From Prevotella sp. (lineage in GTDB: Bacteria; Bacteroidota; Bacteroidia; Bacteroidales; Bacteroidaceae), in assembly GCA_017417465.1 (NCBI GenBank), contig JAFPZD010000263.1, positions 29,005 through 93,004 on the forward strand: a stretch of 64,000 bases of DNA, read 5' to 3'. Of the stretch, positions 16,094 through 24,788 are shown piece after piece. Numbering within the stretch: the stretch's first letter is position 1; the number at the start of each line of letters is the position of its first letter. Made by a program: the position numbers and the translations under genes. The notes beneath the pieces were generated by a model. It saw nothing but the letters and a program-made list of their open reading frames with translations, searched no databases and was not told the DNA's origin.

Positions 16094-17644
16094 ATGAAAA
16101 GATATTTCGCAATAGCCATGCTTGCACTCGCAGCAGTGCCCATGGCCGCACAAGAAACCTACGAGAACGCAAAACTTGCTGAGAACGATCTCAACGGTAC
16201 CGCCCGCTACGTGGGCATGGGTGGCGCCATGGAGGCTCTCGGTGCCGACATCTCTACCATCTCATCCAACCCTGCCGGCATCGGTCTTTTCCGCAAGTCG
16301 CAGATTAACCTCACCGCTGGCGTCGTCAGCCAGCAGGATGGCAAAAGCTTCGGCGGTGGCCATAAAACCAATATGAGCTTCGACCAGATAGGCTTCGTAT
16401 GGGCCTCACGCTCTGGCGAAAACGGCTTCCTGAACTTTGCGTTCAACTTCCACAAGTCGAAGAACTTCGACTACATTCTCTCGGCAGCCGACCGCCTGAG
16501 CAATGCCTCACAAAACAAGCTGACGTATGCCAAGCAGAAGAACGGGCTTCTTTTCCCCGCCAATAATAGTGGTGCGCCTGACTTCAACTCGCCGTACGTT
16601 CAGTGCAACCAGCTCGATGACATCTACGCTCGATACATCAACTACGACACACGCGACAACACGTGGTACTACGAGAACGCGAATGGCTACACCATGGATC
16701 GCACGCATGCCGGCTACATTGGTGAGTACGACTTCAACCTCAGCGGCAACATCAACAACCGCGTGTACCTCGGCCTTACCGTCGGCATCCACGACGTGCA
16801 TTACCGCCACTACGGCGAGTATGTCGAAAGCTTCGACGTCAACTCGCCCATCATGGTGCAGGACGACCGCAAGATCACCGGCTCTGGTGCCGACCTGAAG
16901 GCAGGCGTCATCTTCCGCCCCATCGAGTATTCGCCCTTCCGTATCGGCCTCTCCGTTAGCACGCCCACATGGTTCAATCTTGAGTCGTACAACTACACCA
17001 CGCTCAGCGATCAGGGTGGCACCTCCGACCCCAACCACGAGAGCTACGAGTTCAAGCTCTATACCCCCTGGAAGTTCGGACTTAGCCTCGGACATACCGT
17101 GGGCGACTACCTCGCACTGGGTGCCAGCTATGAGTTTACCGACTACGGCAATATGGACAGCCGCGAAGTGACGGGCACGCACTACGATTGGTGGACGGAC
17201 GATTACTATGACGACAGCGAGAGCGACGACGTCATGAACCGCCACACCTCGGAAACACTCCGTGGCGTCAGCACCCTCAAACTCGGTGCTGAGCTGCGCC
17301 CCTCACCAGAGCTTGCCGTGCGCCTGGGTTACAATTACGTGTCGCCGATGTACGAGAAGGAGGGCTTCAAGGATGGTTCGCTCAACAGCCTTGGCAGCTA
17401 CTACAGCTCGGCTACCGACTTCACCAACTGGGAAGCTACCCACCGCATCACCTGTGGCCTTGGTTTCCAGATTGAGAAGGTCAACCTCTCACTGGCTTAC
17501 CAGTACTCGGCTCAAAACGGCTATTTCGAGCCCTTCATGAGCTACTATGACAACGACTTTGCTGCCGACGATAACATCTCTGATGCCGTCAAGGTCAGCA
17601 AGAAGCGCCACCAGGTGCTCCTCACAGCTACCTATACTTTCTAA
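16094..17644 (+). CDS. Outer-membrane transport protein, OmpP1/FadL/TodX type
   Basis: A 516-residue protein with a signal peptide (MKRYFAIAMLALAAVPMAAQ) and an N-terminal segment (NDLNGTARYVGMGGAMEALG, then SSNPAGIGLFR) that is the hallmark of FadL-type hydrophobic-substrate channels, where a plug enters the barrel. The rest alternates aromatic and polar residues in beta-strand fashion and ends with the aromatic VLLTATYTF, a usual barrel C-terminus. The family carries fatty acids or other hydrophobic compounds across the outer membrane; the ligand here is unknown. An ATG at 16085, three codons upstream, is also possible. Confidence 0.85.
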   Translation: MKRYFAIAMLALAAVPMAAQETYENAKLAENDLNGTARYVGMGGAMEALGADISTISSNPAGIGLFRKSQINLTAGVVSQQDGKSFGGGHKTNMSFDQIGFVWASRSGENGFLNFAFNFHKSKNFDYILSAADRLSNASQNKLTYAKQKNGLLFPANNSGAPDFNSPYVQCNQLDDIYARYINYDTRDNTWYYENANGYTMDRTHAGYIGEYDFNLSGNINNRVYLGLTVGIHDVHYRHYGEYVESFDVNSPIMVQDDRKITGSGADLKAGVIFRPIEYSPFRIGLSVSTPTWFNLESYNYTTLSDQGGTSDPNHESYEFKLYTPWKFGLSLGHTVGDYLALGASYEFTDYGNMDSREVTGTHYDWWTDDYYDDSESDDVMNRHTSETLRGVSTLKLGAELRPSPELAVRLGYNYVSPMYEKEGFKDGSLNSLGSYYSSATDFTNWEATHRITCGLGFQIEKVNLSLAYQYSAQNGYFEPFMSYYDNDFAADDNISDAVKVSKKRHQVLLTATYTF

Positions 17645-17712
17645 AGGAGTTGAGGAGTTGAGGAGTTGTGGAGGTAAAGTAGGATAGAAGGAGGTAAAGG
17701 AGTAGAGTAGAC
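17645..17712. repeat. Polypurine GAGGAGTTGAGGAGGTAAAGTAG repeats
   Basis: Directly after the FadL-like stop codon; same family as 2296-2440 and 55775-56017. The rest of the 17645-17903 interval holds the GH2 promoter and nothing else recognisable. Confidence 0.55.
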
Positions 17713-17842
17713 CTTCAACTATCAAAATGTTTTCCCCGCTTTTTCGGCTTCAGTCATTGAAGTTGGAAGAGCGGGGAAAGCTGTATGGAGATGGTTGCCA
17801 CACCATTGCCGCCCAGTTAAGACATATTAACCGTTCGAGAGC

Positions 17843-17872
17843 TTTGATAATAGAAAAAAATGATTAACTTTG
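17843..17872 (+). promoter_or_regulatory. Promoter of the GH2 gene
   Basis: TTTG (17843-17846), 18 nt, TAACTTTG (17865-17872), then 31 nt to the ATG. Confidence 0.65.
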
Positions 17873-17903
17873 CACTCTCAAAACGATTCCATATAATACC
17901 GTC

Positions 17904-20831
17904 ATGACAATGAAACGCTTCCTGTTCACCCTGTCGCTCATCGTGTTTAATGTGTCACTCGCCTGCTCCCAGCAAATCATATCGCTGGCGGGCGGATGGG
18001 ATTTCCATCAGGGCGACTTGCCTACGGACGAAGGTCAGGCACCCTCGGCAAAACTGTTCGACGACTTCATCGTGCTGCCCGGCTCCATGCTGACCAACGA
18101 CAAGGGTGATCCCGTGTCGGTGACGACGCAGTGGACAGGTTCGCTTTACGATAGCAGCTTCTACTTCAACCCCTATATGGCCAAATATCGTGCTGAGGGT
18201 CGGCTGAAGCTGCCCTTCTTCCTCACCCCCGAGCGCCACTATGTCGGTGCGGCATGGTATCAACGTCAGGTTTACGTGCCTAAGACGTGGCGTCGACAGC
18301 GCGTGATGCTCTATCTTGAGCGTCCGCATATCGAGACGACGGTTTACGTCAACGGGCGTGAGATAGGCCACCAGATGTCGCTCTCCACGCCCCATGTCTA
18401 CGACGTGTCGTCGGCCTTAAAAGCCGGTCGGCAAAACATCATCACCATCCGCGTCTATAACGGCATTGAGAATGTCTGTGTCGGACAAGACTCCCACAGC
18501 GTCACTGACCAGACGCAAGGCAACTGGAATGGCATCGTTGGACGCATGGAGCTGCAAGCACGGCCACGCCATATCAACATTCGCCAGGTGCGCGTCTATC
18601 CACATTTGGAAGCGCGTAGTGCGCGTGTCGTCGTCGATCTTGAGAACCACGTCAACGAGCTGCTGGGCGACGTGCATATCATGCAGGTGAAAGAGTATGG
18701 CTTGGTGTACGAGGTTCGCCAGGTTGGACAACCCGACAGTGTGCCGCCAATCATCAGTGCCAAGAACAACTGGCGTGAGCTCAGTGGCAATCGCATGACC
18801 TTCGACATCCCCATGACCAATGCCATGCGCCAGTGGGACGAGTTCTCGCCCATCGTCTACAGTTTGACAATCTATGCTGGCGACGACAGCTACACGACGA
18901 CCTTTGGCTTCCGCGACATCAAGATTGAGGGGCGGCAGATGCTCATCAACGGTCGACCGCTCTTCCTGCGAGGCACCGTGGAAAACTGCTGCTTCCCTGA
19001 GACAGGTTATCCGCCTACCGACGAGAGCGAGTGGGAGCGCATCTTCCGCACCTGTAAGGAGTGGGGGCTCAACCATGTGCGCTTCCATAGCTACTGTCCG
19101 CCCGAGGCAGCCTTCGCCGCTGCCGATAGGGTGGGCATCTACCTGCAACCTGAGGGCCCCTCGTGGCCTAACCATGGCGTCAAGCTTCACCGCGGTATGA
19201 CCATCGACCAGTATCTCATGGACGAGTCGAAGCGCATCGTCGACACCTACGGCAACCACCCCTCGTTCGTCATGATGGCAGCGGGCAACGAGCCGGCAGG
19301 CGACTGGGTGACCTACTGCAACTACTGGGTGCAGGGCATGCACGACTACGACTCCACGCGCGTCTACTGTGGTGCCAGCGTCGGTGGCGGATGGGCATGG
19401 GACAGCGGCTCCGAGTATCATGTGAAGGGTGGGGCACGTGGCCTTAACTGGGATCGGCATGCACCGTCGTCGGACGACGACTATTACGACCAGATACTTT
19501 TTCCGCGAAACTACAAGGACAGTGTGCCCAACAACACGCCCATTATTGCACACGAGCAGGGGCAGTGGTGTGTCTTCCCCGACCTGAAGGAGACATCGCA
19601 GTATACGGGTGCCTACAAAGCCCGTAACTTCGAGATTTTCAAGGACCTGCTCAGCGACAACGGCATGGCTCCGATGGCCGAGAAGTTTCTCGCTGCCAGT
19701 GGGCGGCTGCAGGCGCTGTGCTATAAGTATGAGATAGAGCGCAACCTCCGCACAAAGGATTACGCGGGCTTCCAGCTGCTTAGCTTGAACGACTACAGTG
19801 GGCAGGGGACAGCACTCGTAGGGCCGCTCAATGTGTACTGGCGCAAGAAGGGCTACGTCACCGCGCGTGAGTGGACAGAGGCCTGCTCGCCATTTGTCAA
19901 TTTGGCGCACTTCCCCAAGTTCGTCTATGCCAACACCGATACGCTGCGGGTGCCCATCGAGGCGATGAATGCCCTTTGGGGAACACTCGTCGACTGCACC
20001 ACCACCTACGAGCTGTGGCAGGGTGACACCCTCTTATATGCGGCCGACACGCTCTCGGTCATGCCCGTCCCCGTGGGGAAGAACCACCTGCTGGGCACCA
20101 TCACCTGCCCCCTGAACGACGTCACGAAACCCACGAAGATGACGCTCGTCGTCAGCAATGTGGCTCGTAACCACTGGGAATTGTGGGTGTATCCGAAGGA
20201 AGTCATGGCTGAGGCGCCTGAAACGATTTGTGTGGCCGACAGCCTTGATGCGCGAGCCGAGGAGGTGCTGCGGCAGGGAGGAACGGTGCTGCTGACAGCT
20301 GCTGGCCGCGTCACGCTGGGCAGTGATGTCCGGCAGACTTATCTGCCCGTGTTCTGGAACACATCATGGTTCAAGATGCGCCCACCACACACCACCGGCG
20401 CCTATATCGACATCGCCCATCCTCTCTTCAACCACGACTTTCCCACCGACTACTGGGCGAACCTGAACTGGTGGGAGCTGCTCAACCGCGCACAGGTGAT
20501 GAATCTGCGTGAGCTGCCCGCTGACTATCAGCCACCCATTCAACCCATCGACACGTGGCATGTCTCTCGCAAGCTCGGCATGCTCATTGAGGCGCGGGTG
20601 CTCAACGGACGTCTGCTGATGACGACGATGGATATTACCAGCGACCTTGACCACCGCCTTGTGGCTCGTCAGATGCGCCATGCTATCATCAGCTATATGC
20701 AGAGCTCTGACTTCCAACCCTCGCTGACCCTCACTCCCGAGGTTGTGCGCCACTTCTTCACTGAACAGGCTCCCGCCGTGAACATGTTCACCAACGACTC
20801 TCCCGACGAGCTGAAGCCAAAGCTCAATTAG
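17904..20831 (+). CDS. Glycoside hydrolase family 2 enzyme, exported
   Basis: A 975-residue protein with a signal sequence (MTMKRFLFTLSLIVFNVSLACS; a lipid anchor at this Cys is possible but the lipobox is poor). Order: sugar-binding jelly-roll (about 30-210, with AAWYQRQVYVPKTWRRQRVM and GREIGHQMSLSTPHVYDV), an immunoglobulin-like domain, then the TIM barrel from about 330 (MLINGRPLFLRGTVENCC). The acid/base is Glu463 in the AAGNEPAGDW motif, and the likely nucleophile is Glu551 in AHEQGQW. Substrate among beta-galactosides, glucuronides or mannosides cannot be set from sequence alone; neighbouring GH43 and PL1 genes suggest plant cell-wall material. The region after residue 740 is a family-specific C-terminal extension. 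Confidence 0.88.
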   Translation: MTMKRFLFTLSLIVFNVSLACSQQIISLAGGWDFHQGDLPTDEGQAPSAKLFDDFIVLPGSMLTNDKGDPVSVTTQWTGSLYDSSFYFNPYMAKYRAEGRLKLPFFLTPERHYVGAAWYQRQVYVPKTWRRQRVMLYLERPHIETTVYVNGREIGHQMSLSTPHVYDVSSALKAGRQNIITIRVYNGIENVCVGQDSHSVTDQTQGNWNGIVGRMELQARPRHINIRQVRVYPHLEARSARVVVDLENHVNELLGDVHIMQVKEYGLVYEVRQVGQPDSVPPIISAKNNWRELSGNRMTFDIPMTNAMRQWDEFSPIVYSLTIYAGDDSYTTTFGFRDIKIEGRQMLINGRPLFLRGTVENCCFPETGYPPTDESEWERIFRTCKEWGLNHVRFHSYCPPEAAFAAADRVGIYLQPEGPSWPNHGVKLHRGMTIDQYLMDESKRIVDTYGNHPSFVMMAAGNEPAGDWVTYCNYWVQGMHDYDSTRVYCGASVGGGWAWDSGSEYHVKGGARGLNWDRHAPSSDDDYYDQILFPRNYKDSVPNNTPIIAHEQGQWCVFPDLKETSQYTGAYKARNFEIFKDLLSDNGMAPMAEKFLAASGRLQALCYKYEIERNLRTKDYAGFQLLSLNDYSGQGTALVGPLNVYWRKKGYVTAREWTEACSPFVNLAHFPKFVYANTDTLRVPIEAMNALWGTLVDCTTTYELWQGDTLLYAADTLSVMPVPVGKNHLLGTITCPLNDVTKPTKMTLVVSNVARNHWELWVYPKEVMAEAPETICVADSLDARAEEVLRQGGTVLLTAAGRVTLGSDVRQTYLPVFWNTSWFKMRPPHTTGAYIDIAHPLFNHDFPTDYWANLNWWELLNRAQVMNLRELPADYQPPIQPIDTWHVSRKLGMLIEARVLNGRLLMTTMDITSDLDHRLVARQMRHAIISYMQSSDFQPSLTLTPEVVRHFFTEQAPAVNMFTNDSPDELKPKLN

Positions 20832-20877
20832 CCTTCAGGTGTTGTGGAGGTATAGTGTTGTACAATATGTCAAGTTT

Positions 20878-21084
20878 TTAGCGCCCTCCGCCTGAGTGAC
20901 GCCTTTCGCCAGTGTGCTGCCTTTCCTGTCTGCCGCCTGCGTGCTGCCCCCGTACCGGCTTGGGGGCCTCACGTTCCTTTGCAGTCGTCATGCGTCTCGT
21001 GCGCGCAAGTGAGACGTTGATTCGTGCATTGGGAATCGCCGTTTTTCGTGACGGGAAGCGCCACTGCCTGGCTTTCTGAACCAC
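20878..21084 (-). CDS. Possible small Arg-rich protein (doubtful)
   Basis: Not recognised. A GTG at 21084 opens a 68-residue frame with 16 Arg (ARTRRMTTAKEREAPKPVRG; tail ERRHSGGGR). It is listed because a TAACTTTG box (21096-21089) lies immediately upstream and would give a transcript starting near this codon. An internal ATG would give a 38-residue version. Composition alone cannot distinguish a real basic peptide from chance; the transcript could instead be a small RNA. The rest of 20832-21313 contains only AT-rich repeats. Confidence 0.25.
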   Translation of the reverse strand: MVQKARQWRFPSRKTAIPNARINVSLARTRRMTTAKEREAPKPVRGQHAGGRQERQHTGERRHSGGGR

Positions 21085-21088
21085 GGTG

Positions 21089-21096
21089 CAAAGTTA
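21089..21096 (-). promoter_or_regulatory. Orphan -7 box
   Basis: TAACTTTG on the minus strand, downstream of the GH2 stop and upstream of no recognised gene. There is no TTTG at the usual spacing. Confidence 0.4.
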
Positions 21097-21195
21097 CGAA
21101 AAAGGTTTGCAGCCCTACGAATTTGTTAGTACCATTTAACTTTTTAGTGAGGAGTGAAATGTTTGCTACCGCCGTACCATCGGAAATACTGGTAC

Positions 21196-21335
21196 GGCGC
21201 AGCCAACTATTCACTATTCACTCAAATGCAGTCATTTTAGTCATTAGTCATTAGTCAAAATCGACTTCACACTTCGCCATTCGTATATGGCGCAGCCAAC
21301 TATTCACTATTCACTATAAACTATTCACTAAAAAC
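21196..21335. repeat. CTATTCACTATTCACT repeats running into the end of tilS
   Basis: Imperfect reiterations of ACTATTCACT and of a GCGCAGCCAACTATTCACTA unit (21197 and 21290). The run crosses the tilS stop codon and encodes its last residues (LVNSL). Confidence 0.6.
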
Positions 21336-22666
21336 CTGAGGCGAAGAGTTTGGCGCGTGTGAGAATCGATGCAGAAATGCGCATCAGGACGATGGCCGAC
21401 GAGCCATAACAGGCGTTCGTTGGCATCAGTGACTACCAGTTGCCGGCGTCGTTCAGGTGCTGACAGATGGCGGTCAGTCAGGAAGTCGCTGACGAGCTTA
21501 GTGCCCCGCATGCCAAAGGGCTGAAAACGGTCACCCTGACGCACAGGACGTAATGTCAGCGGAAAAGCCACTTTCGAGGCATCAAGACAACACGTGTCTG
21601 GCTGGCGCTCAATCACAGCATCATCGATCTGCTCGATGCGTAGCCGATAGTGCGTATCGTAAACGTAAAGCCCAACGGCAGGAAGACGTAGGGTAGGGCG
21701 CTCCGTGAGCAACGGGGTGACGCATAGCTGCCCCTGGTGACTGAAAAGCAGGTGAGTAGGCGATGTCCACTCGCGCCCACTTTCCATTCGCGTCAGGCGC
21801 TGACTGACGGCCTCGATGGTAGGTGCATTGAAACCCAGCGGATGGAGCCATTCGAAGAGCAGGCTTTCGGGCGACGGCTCCTGCAGCAGTGCTGCCATAT
21901 CGACGGTAGTGATACTTAAGCCGTCTGATAACATCACATTATGTAGCAGGCTGTTAAGAGCACGCTGCACAGCATCATCATAGATCTTTGTCGCCTCACC
22001 GACACGACGAGCCGTCGTGAGCAAACTTTCGCGTACCGCAGGGTTGACGGTGCGTAAGGCAGGCAGAATGTTCAGTCGCAGATAGTTGCGGGCAACATCG
22101 TCTATGAGGTTAGTGGAGTCGGTGACGTACGACTGTCCTTGTTGTGTGAGCCACGCCACAATGTCGTCACGACTGACGCAGAGCAAGGGGCGCACAATGT
22201 GCCCACGACGTGGCTGGATGCCCTGTAGGCCATGAATGCCCGTGCCGCGCAGCAGGTTCAGCAGAAGCGTCTCGGCAGAGTCGTCCTGATGGTGAGCCAC
22301 ACAGATGTCGTCGGCGCCAGTGTCACGCCGAAGCTGTTCAAAATAGGCATAGCGCAGTTGACGTGCCGCCATTTCAATGCTTACTTGATGTAGCTTAGCG
22401 TATGTGTCTGTATCGAAACATGTTAAGTGAAGCTTGACGGACAGATTTTCGCAAAGGTCTTTCACAAACTGCTCGTCGCGATGGCTCTCGTCACCACGTA
22501 GCATGAAGTTGCAATGGACGGCCTCGACGTGATAGCCAAGCTGGCGCAGCACTAACAGCAGGCAGACGCTGTCAGCACCACCGCTGACAGCAATTAGATA
22601 GCGACCATCGCTACGCAGCAGCTTCTCGCGCTCAATGAATGTCCGTACGACCTCTGGTAGCATCAT
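21314..22666 (-). CDS. tilS: tRNA(Ile)-lysidine synthetase
   Basis: A 450-residue enzyme that converts C34 of the CAU-anticodon tRNA-Ile to lysidine using ATP and lysine, allowing AUA decoding. The N-type ATP pyrophosphatase loop is AVSGGADSVCLL near residue 26, followed by HCNFMLRGDES and the HHQDDSAETLLLNLLRGTG motif. The C-terminal TilS substrate-binding domain covers about 370-450 (LRPVRQGDRFQPFGMRGTKL). The extreme C-terminus, LVNSL, comes from intergenic-type repeat sequence. The start ATG 22666 is preceded by a repeat-rich leader of about 120 nt. Confidence 0.94.
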   Translation of the reverse strand: MMLPEVVRTFIEREKLLRSDGRYLIAVSGGADSVCLLLVLRQLGYHVEAVHCNFMLRGDESHRDEQFVKDLCENLSVKLHLTCFDTDTYAKLHQVSIEMAARQLRYAYFEQLRRDTGADDICVAHHQDDSAETLLLNLLRGTGIHGLQGIQPRRGHIVRPLLCVSRDDIVAWLTQQGQSYVTDSTNLIDDVARNYLRLNILPALRTVNPAVRESLLTTARRVGEATKIYDDAVQRALNSLLHNVMLSDGLSITTVDMAALLQEPSPESLLFEWLHPLGFNAPTIEAVSQRLTRMESGREWTSPTHLLFSHQGQLCVTPLLTERPTLRLPAVGLYVYDTHYRLRIEQIDDAVIERQPDTCCLDASKVAFPLTLRPVRQGDRFQPFGMRGTKLVSDFLTDRHLSAPERRRQLVVTDANERLLWLVGHRPDAHFCIDSHTRQTLRLRFLVNSL

Positions 22667-22861
22667 TTGTATAATTGAGAATTGAGAAATGAGAATTTAT
22701 CGAATTGAGAATTGAGAAATGAGAATTGAGAATTTTGAATTGAGAATTTTGAATTGAGAATTATAGTAACACTGCAATGACTCACTGATAGCAAAGGTAA
22801 TCATAATTTTCAATTTCCAATTCTCAATTCCTAATTCTAAATTCTCATTTCTCAATTCCCT
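22667..22861. repeat. AATTGAGAAATGAGAATT repeats, inverted about a promoter
   Basis: From 22671 to 22762 the unit GAATTGAGAAATGAGAATT recurs; from 22808 to 22858 the complementary form (CAATTCTCAATTCCTAATTC) follows, so the two halves can pair. A minus-strand TACCTTTG box (22799-22792) lies between them. Confidence 0.6.
22792..22799 (-). promoter_or_regulatory. tilS promoter (-7 box)
   Basis: TACCTTTG on the minus strand, giving tilS a leader of about 120 nt made largely of AATTGAGAAATGAG-type repeats. Confidence 0.5.
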
Positions 22862-24055
22862 TCACTCCACATAGAGCACAAGGCCCTTGAGGTATTCACC
22901 TTCGGGGTGGTAGATGTTGATGGGGTGATCGGCAGGTTGGTGCAGCTGATGGAGTATGCGCACCTTGCGTCGTGCCTGTGCGGCAGCCGTGAAGACAGCA
23001 TTACGGAAATGGTCTTTCGTGACCACCTGCGAACAGGAGAAAGTAAACAAAATGCCTCCTTTAGCAATCTTCTCGAACGCTTTGTTATTCAAGCGCGTAT
23101 AACCTTTCAGTGCATTGTGTAGAGCCGCCCTGTGCTTGGCGAAAGCCGGTGGGTCGAGAATGATGAGATCGTAAGCCTCCGAGCCCTCACCAGACGCTTT
23201 CTCCAAGAACCGGAAAGCATCCTCGCAGAATGCCTCATGGCGGTTGTCGTCGGGGAAATTGAGCGCCACGTTTTGGCGTGTCAGCTCAATTGCCTTTGCT
23301 GAGCTGTCGACGGAGTGGACGAGCTGTGCGCCCCCACGCACGGCATAGACAGAGAATCCGCCCGTGTAGCAGAACATGTTCAGCACGCGCCGGTCATGAG
23401 CGTAGTGCTCGACGAGCAAGCGATTGTCACGCTGGTCGACAAAGAATCCCGTCTTCTGGCCTTTCAGCCAGTCGATATAGAACTGCAAACCGTTCTCCAT
23501 AGCCGTGTTTTCGATGCTGTTTCCAACGATGAAACCGTCGGAATTTGCCATAAATGGCAGTGTCGTCTCGCTCTTATAATAGATGCTGCTGAGGTTGTCG
23601 CCCATCACGTCCATGAGCGCTTTGGCGATGGCGTGGCGCGCGTTGTGCATGCCGATGCTGTGAGCTTGCATAACAGCCGTCTGGCCGTAGATGTCGATGA
23701 TAAGCCCTGGCAGGTGGTCGCCTTCGCCATGCACCAGTCGGTAGGCAGTGGTGCGTGCGGTGGGCGAGGGGAGTGCGAGGCCCAGTGCTTGTCGCATCTG
23801 GAGTGCTGAGGCAAGGCGAGCTGCCCAGAAGTTATCGTCGATGGGGACATCGTCGAAACTGAGCACACGGACGGCAATAGAGCCTTGCTGGTAGTGCCCA
23901 TTTGCGATGAAATCGGCATTTTCTGATACTACGCGGACGATTTCGCCCTCCTCAATGCCGTTGTCGGCATGTTTCACGGCTCCTGAAAATATCCAGGGAT
24001 GGAAGCGCAACAGGCTCTCTTCCTTGCCGCGCTTCAGCTGAATGGTCTTATACAT
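22862..24055 (-). CDS. Class I rRNA methyltransferase, RlmI/RlmK-like
   Basis: A 397-residue COG1092-type enzyme: an N-terminal PUA domain (about 1-75, FHPWIFSGAVKHADNGIEEG), a middle EEHEE-like region, and a C-terminal AdoMet fold with LNMFCYTGGFSVYAVRGGA as motif I and DLIILDPPAFAKHR as the catalytic DPP motif. Relatives methylate cytosine C5 of 23S rRNA; the precise position here is not determined. SCSQVV supplies the second Cys-containing motif. Its first 8 bp overlap the end of the exonuclease gene, so the two are probably translated together. Confidence 0.85.
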   Translation of the reverse strand: MYKTIQLKRGKEESLLRFHPWIFSGAVKHADNGIEEGEIVRVVSENADFIANGHYQQGSIAVRVLSFDDVPIDDNFWAARLASALQMRQALGLALPSPTARTTAYRLVHGEGDHLPGLIIDIYGQTAVMQAHSIGMHNARHAIAKALMDVMGDNLSSIYYKSETTLPFMANSDGFIVGNSIENTAMENGLQFYIDWLKGQKTGFFVDQRDNRLLVEHYAHDRRVLNMFCYTGGFSVYAVRGGAQLVHSVDSSAKAIELTRQNVALNFPDDNRHEAFCEDAFRFLEKASGEGSEAYDLIILDPPAFAKHRAALHNALKGYTRLNNKAFEKIAKGGILFTFSCSQVVTKDHFRNAVFTAAAQARRKVRILHQLHQPADHPINIYHPEGEYLKGLVLYVE

Positions 24056-24680
24056 TGCTGTCTTCGGGTTGAATGACGAGTTGATAATCTTTGGTTGTAA
24101 GGAGCCGCGTCAGCTCCTTGTAGAGTTGCAGGCATGCCCAGGCGTCGGTGGCCGCATAGAGCTTCTGCTTGTCGTTGAGCACGTCGGCTTCCCAGTTGCT
24201 CAGTTGCTGGCGCTTGCTGATTTTGCGTTCAAAGAGGTTGGCATAGAGCTTCTGAAGGCTTTGATCTTCGATTCCGAGCTCCCTGACGTACGTCTGGATG
24301 TCGATAAATGTGCCTGCATTGAACTTGTCAAGCCGGTGCAGGGCAATCAAGTCGTCGTGCCACGACAATCCGATTTTCTTGACGGTGGTGTCTTCCAAGA
24401 GCCGTTTCAGGGCAGGCGTCATGCCCGTGTGGTTCAGTCGGAAGAGGAAGCAGGTGTCCTCAGTGGCAACTTGGAGCAGCGCCACCGTGTTCTGCTGTCC
24501 ACGCTTGAACGACGGTTTCGTCTCAGTGTCTAACCCCAGCATGGGTTGCGCCAGGAGGTAGCGCACTGCTTTTTCGGTTTCACCCGATGTCAGTATGACG
24601 ATGATTCGCCCCTCGAATTGTGCCACTTCGAGGTCACTGATCAGGTGTTTGTCGTACTTATTATAGATGATTTTGGTCAT
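24048..24680 (-). CDS. DEDDy 3'-5' exonuclease, RNase D-like domain
   Basis: A single-domain exonuclease of 210 residues. The four metal-binding acidic positions of the DEDD superfamily are visible as LDTETKPSF (D and E), the HDD segment in GLSWHDDLIAL, and YAATDAWACLQLY, whose Tyr places it in the DEDDy group. It lacks the HRDC domains of full-length RNase D, so a role in RNA or DNA 3' trimming is likely but not specified. The stop overlaps the rlmI-like start by 8 bp. Confidence 0.85.
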   Translation of the reverse strand: MTKIIYNKYDKHLISDLEVAQFEGRIIVILTSGETEKAVRYLLAQPMLGLDTETKPSFKRGQQNTVALLQVATEDTCFLFRLNHTGMTPALKRLLEDTTVKKIGLSWHDDLIALHRLDKFNAGTFIDIQTYVRELGIEDQSLQKLYANLFERKISKRQQLSNWEADVLNDKQKLYAATDAWACLQLYKELTRLLTTKDYQLVIQPEDSNV

Positions 24681-24700
24681 GATATTTCGTTTTCGAGGTG

Positions 24701-24708
24701 CAAAAATA
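24701..24708 (-). promoter_or_regulatory. Promoter of the exonuclease-rlmI-like pair (-7 box)
   Basis: TATTTTTG on the minus strand, about 21 nt before the ATG at 24680; no strong TTTG upstream. Confidence 0.5.
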
Positions 24709-24727
24709 CAAAAAAAATGTGATTTTC

Positions 24728-24759
24728 TTGCTGTATCTGAAATATTTCAAGTAATTTTG
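24728..24759 (+). promoter_or_regulatory. ftsK promoter
   Basis: TTG (24728-24730), 21 nt, TAATTTTG (24752-24759), followed by 29 nt to the ftsK ATG. It is divergent from the exonuclease promoter, with about 40 bp between them. Confidence 0.6.
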
Positions 24760-24788
24760 CAGACAATTTAACGAATCGACCGCATAAA

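Noticed and set aside
18417-19910. 497-codon open frame antisense to the GH2 gene
   Set aside because: GC-rich antisense frame; the GH2 product has intact catalytic motifs across the same region.
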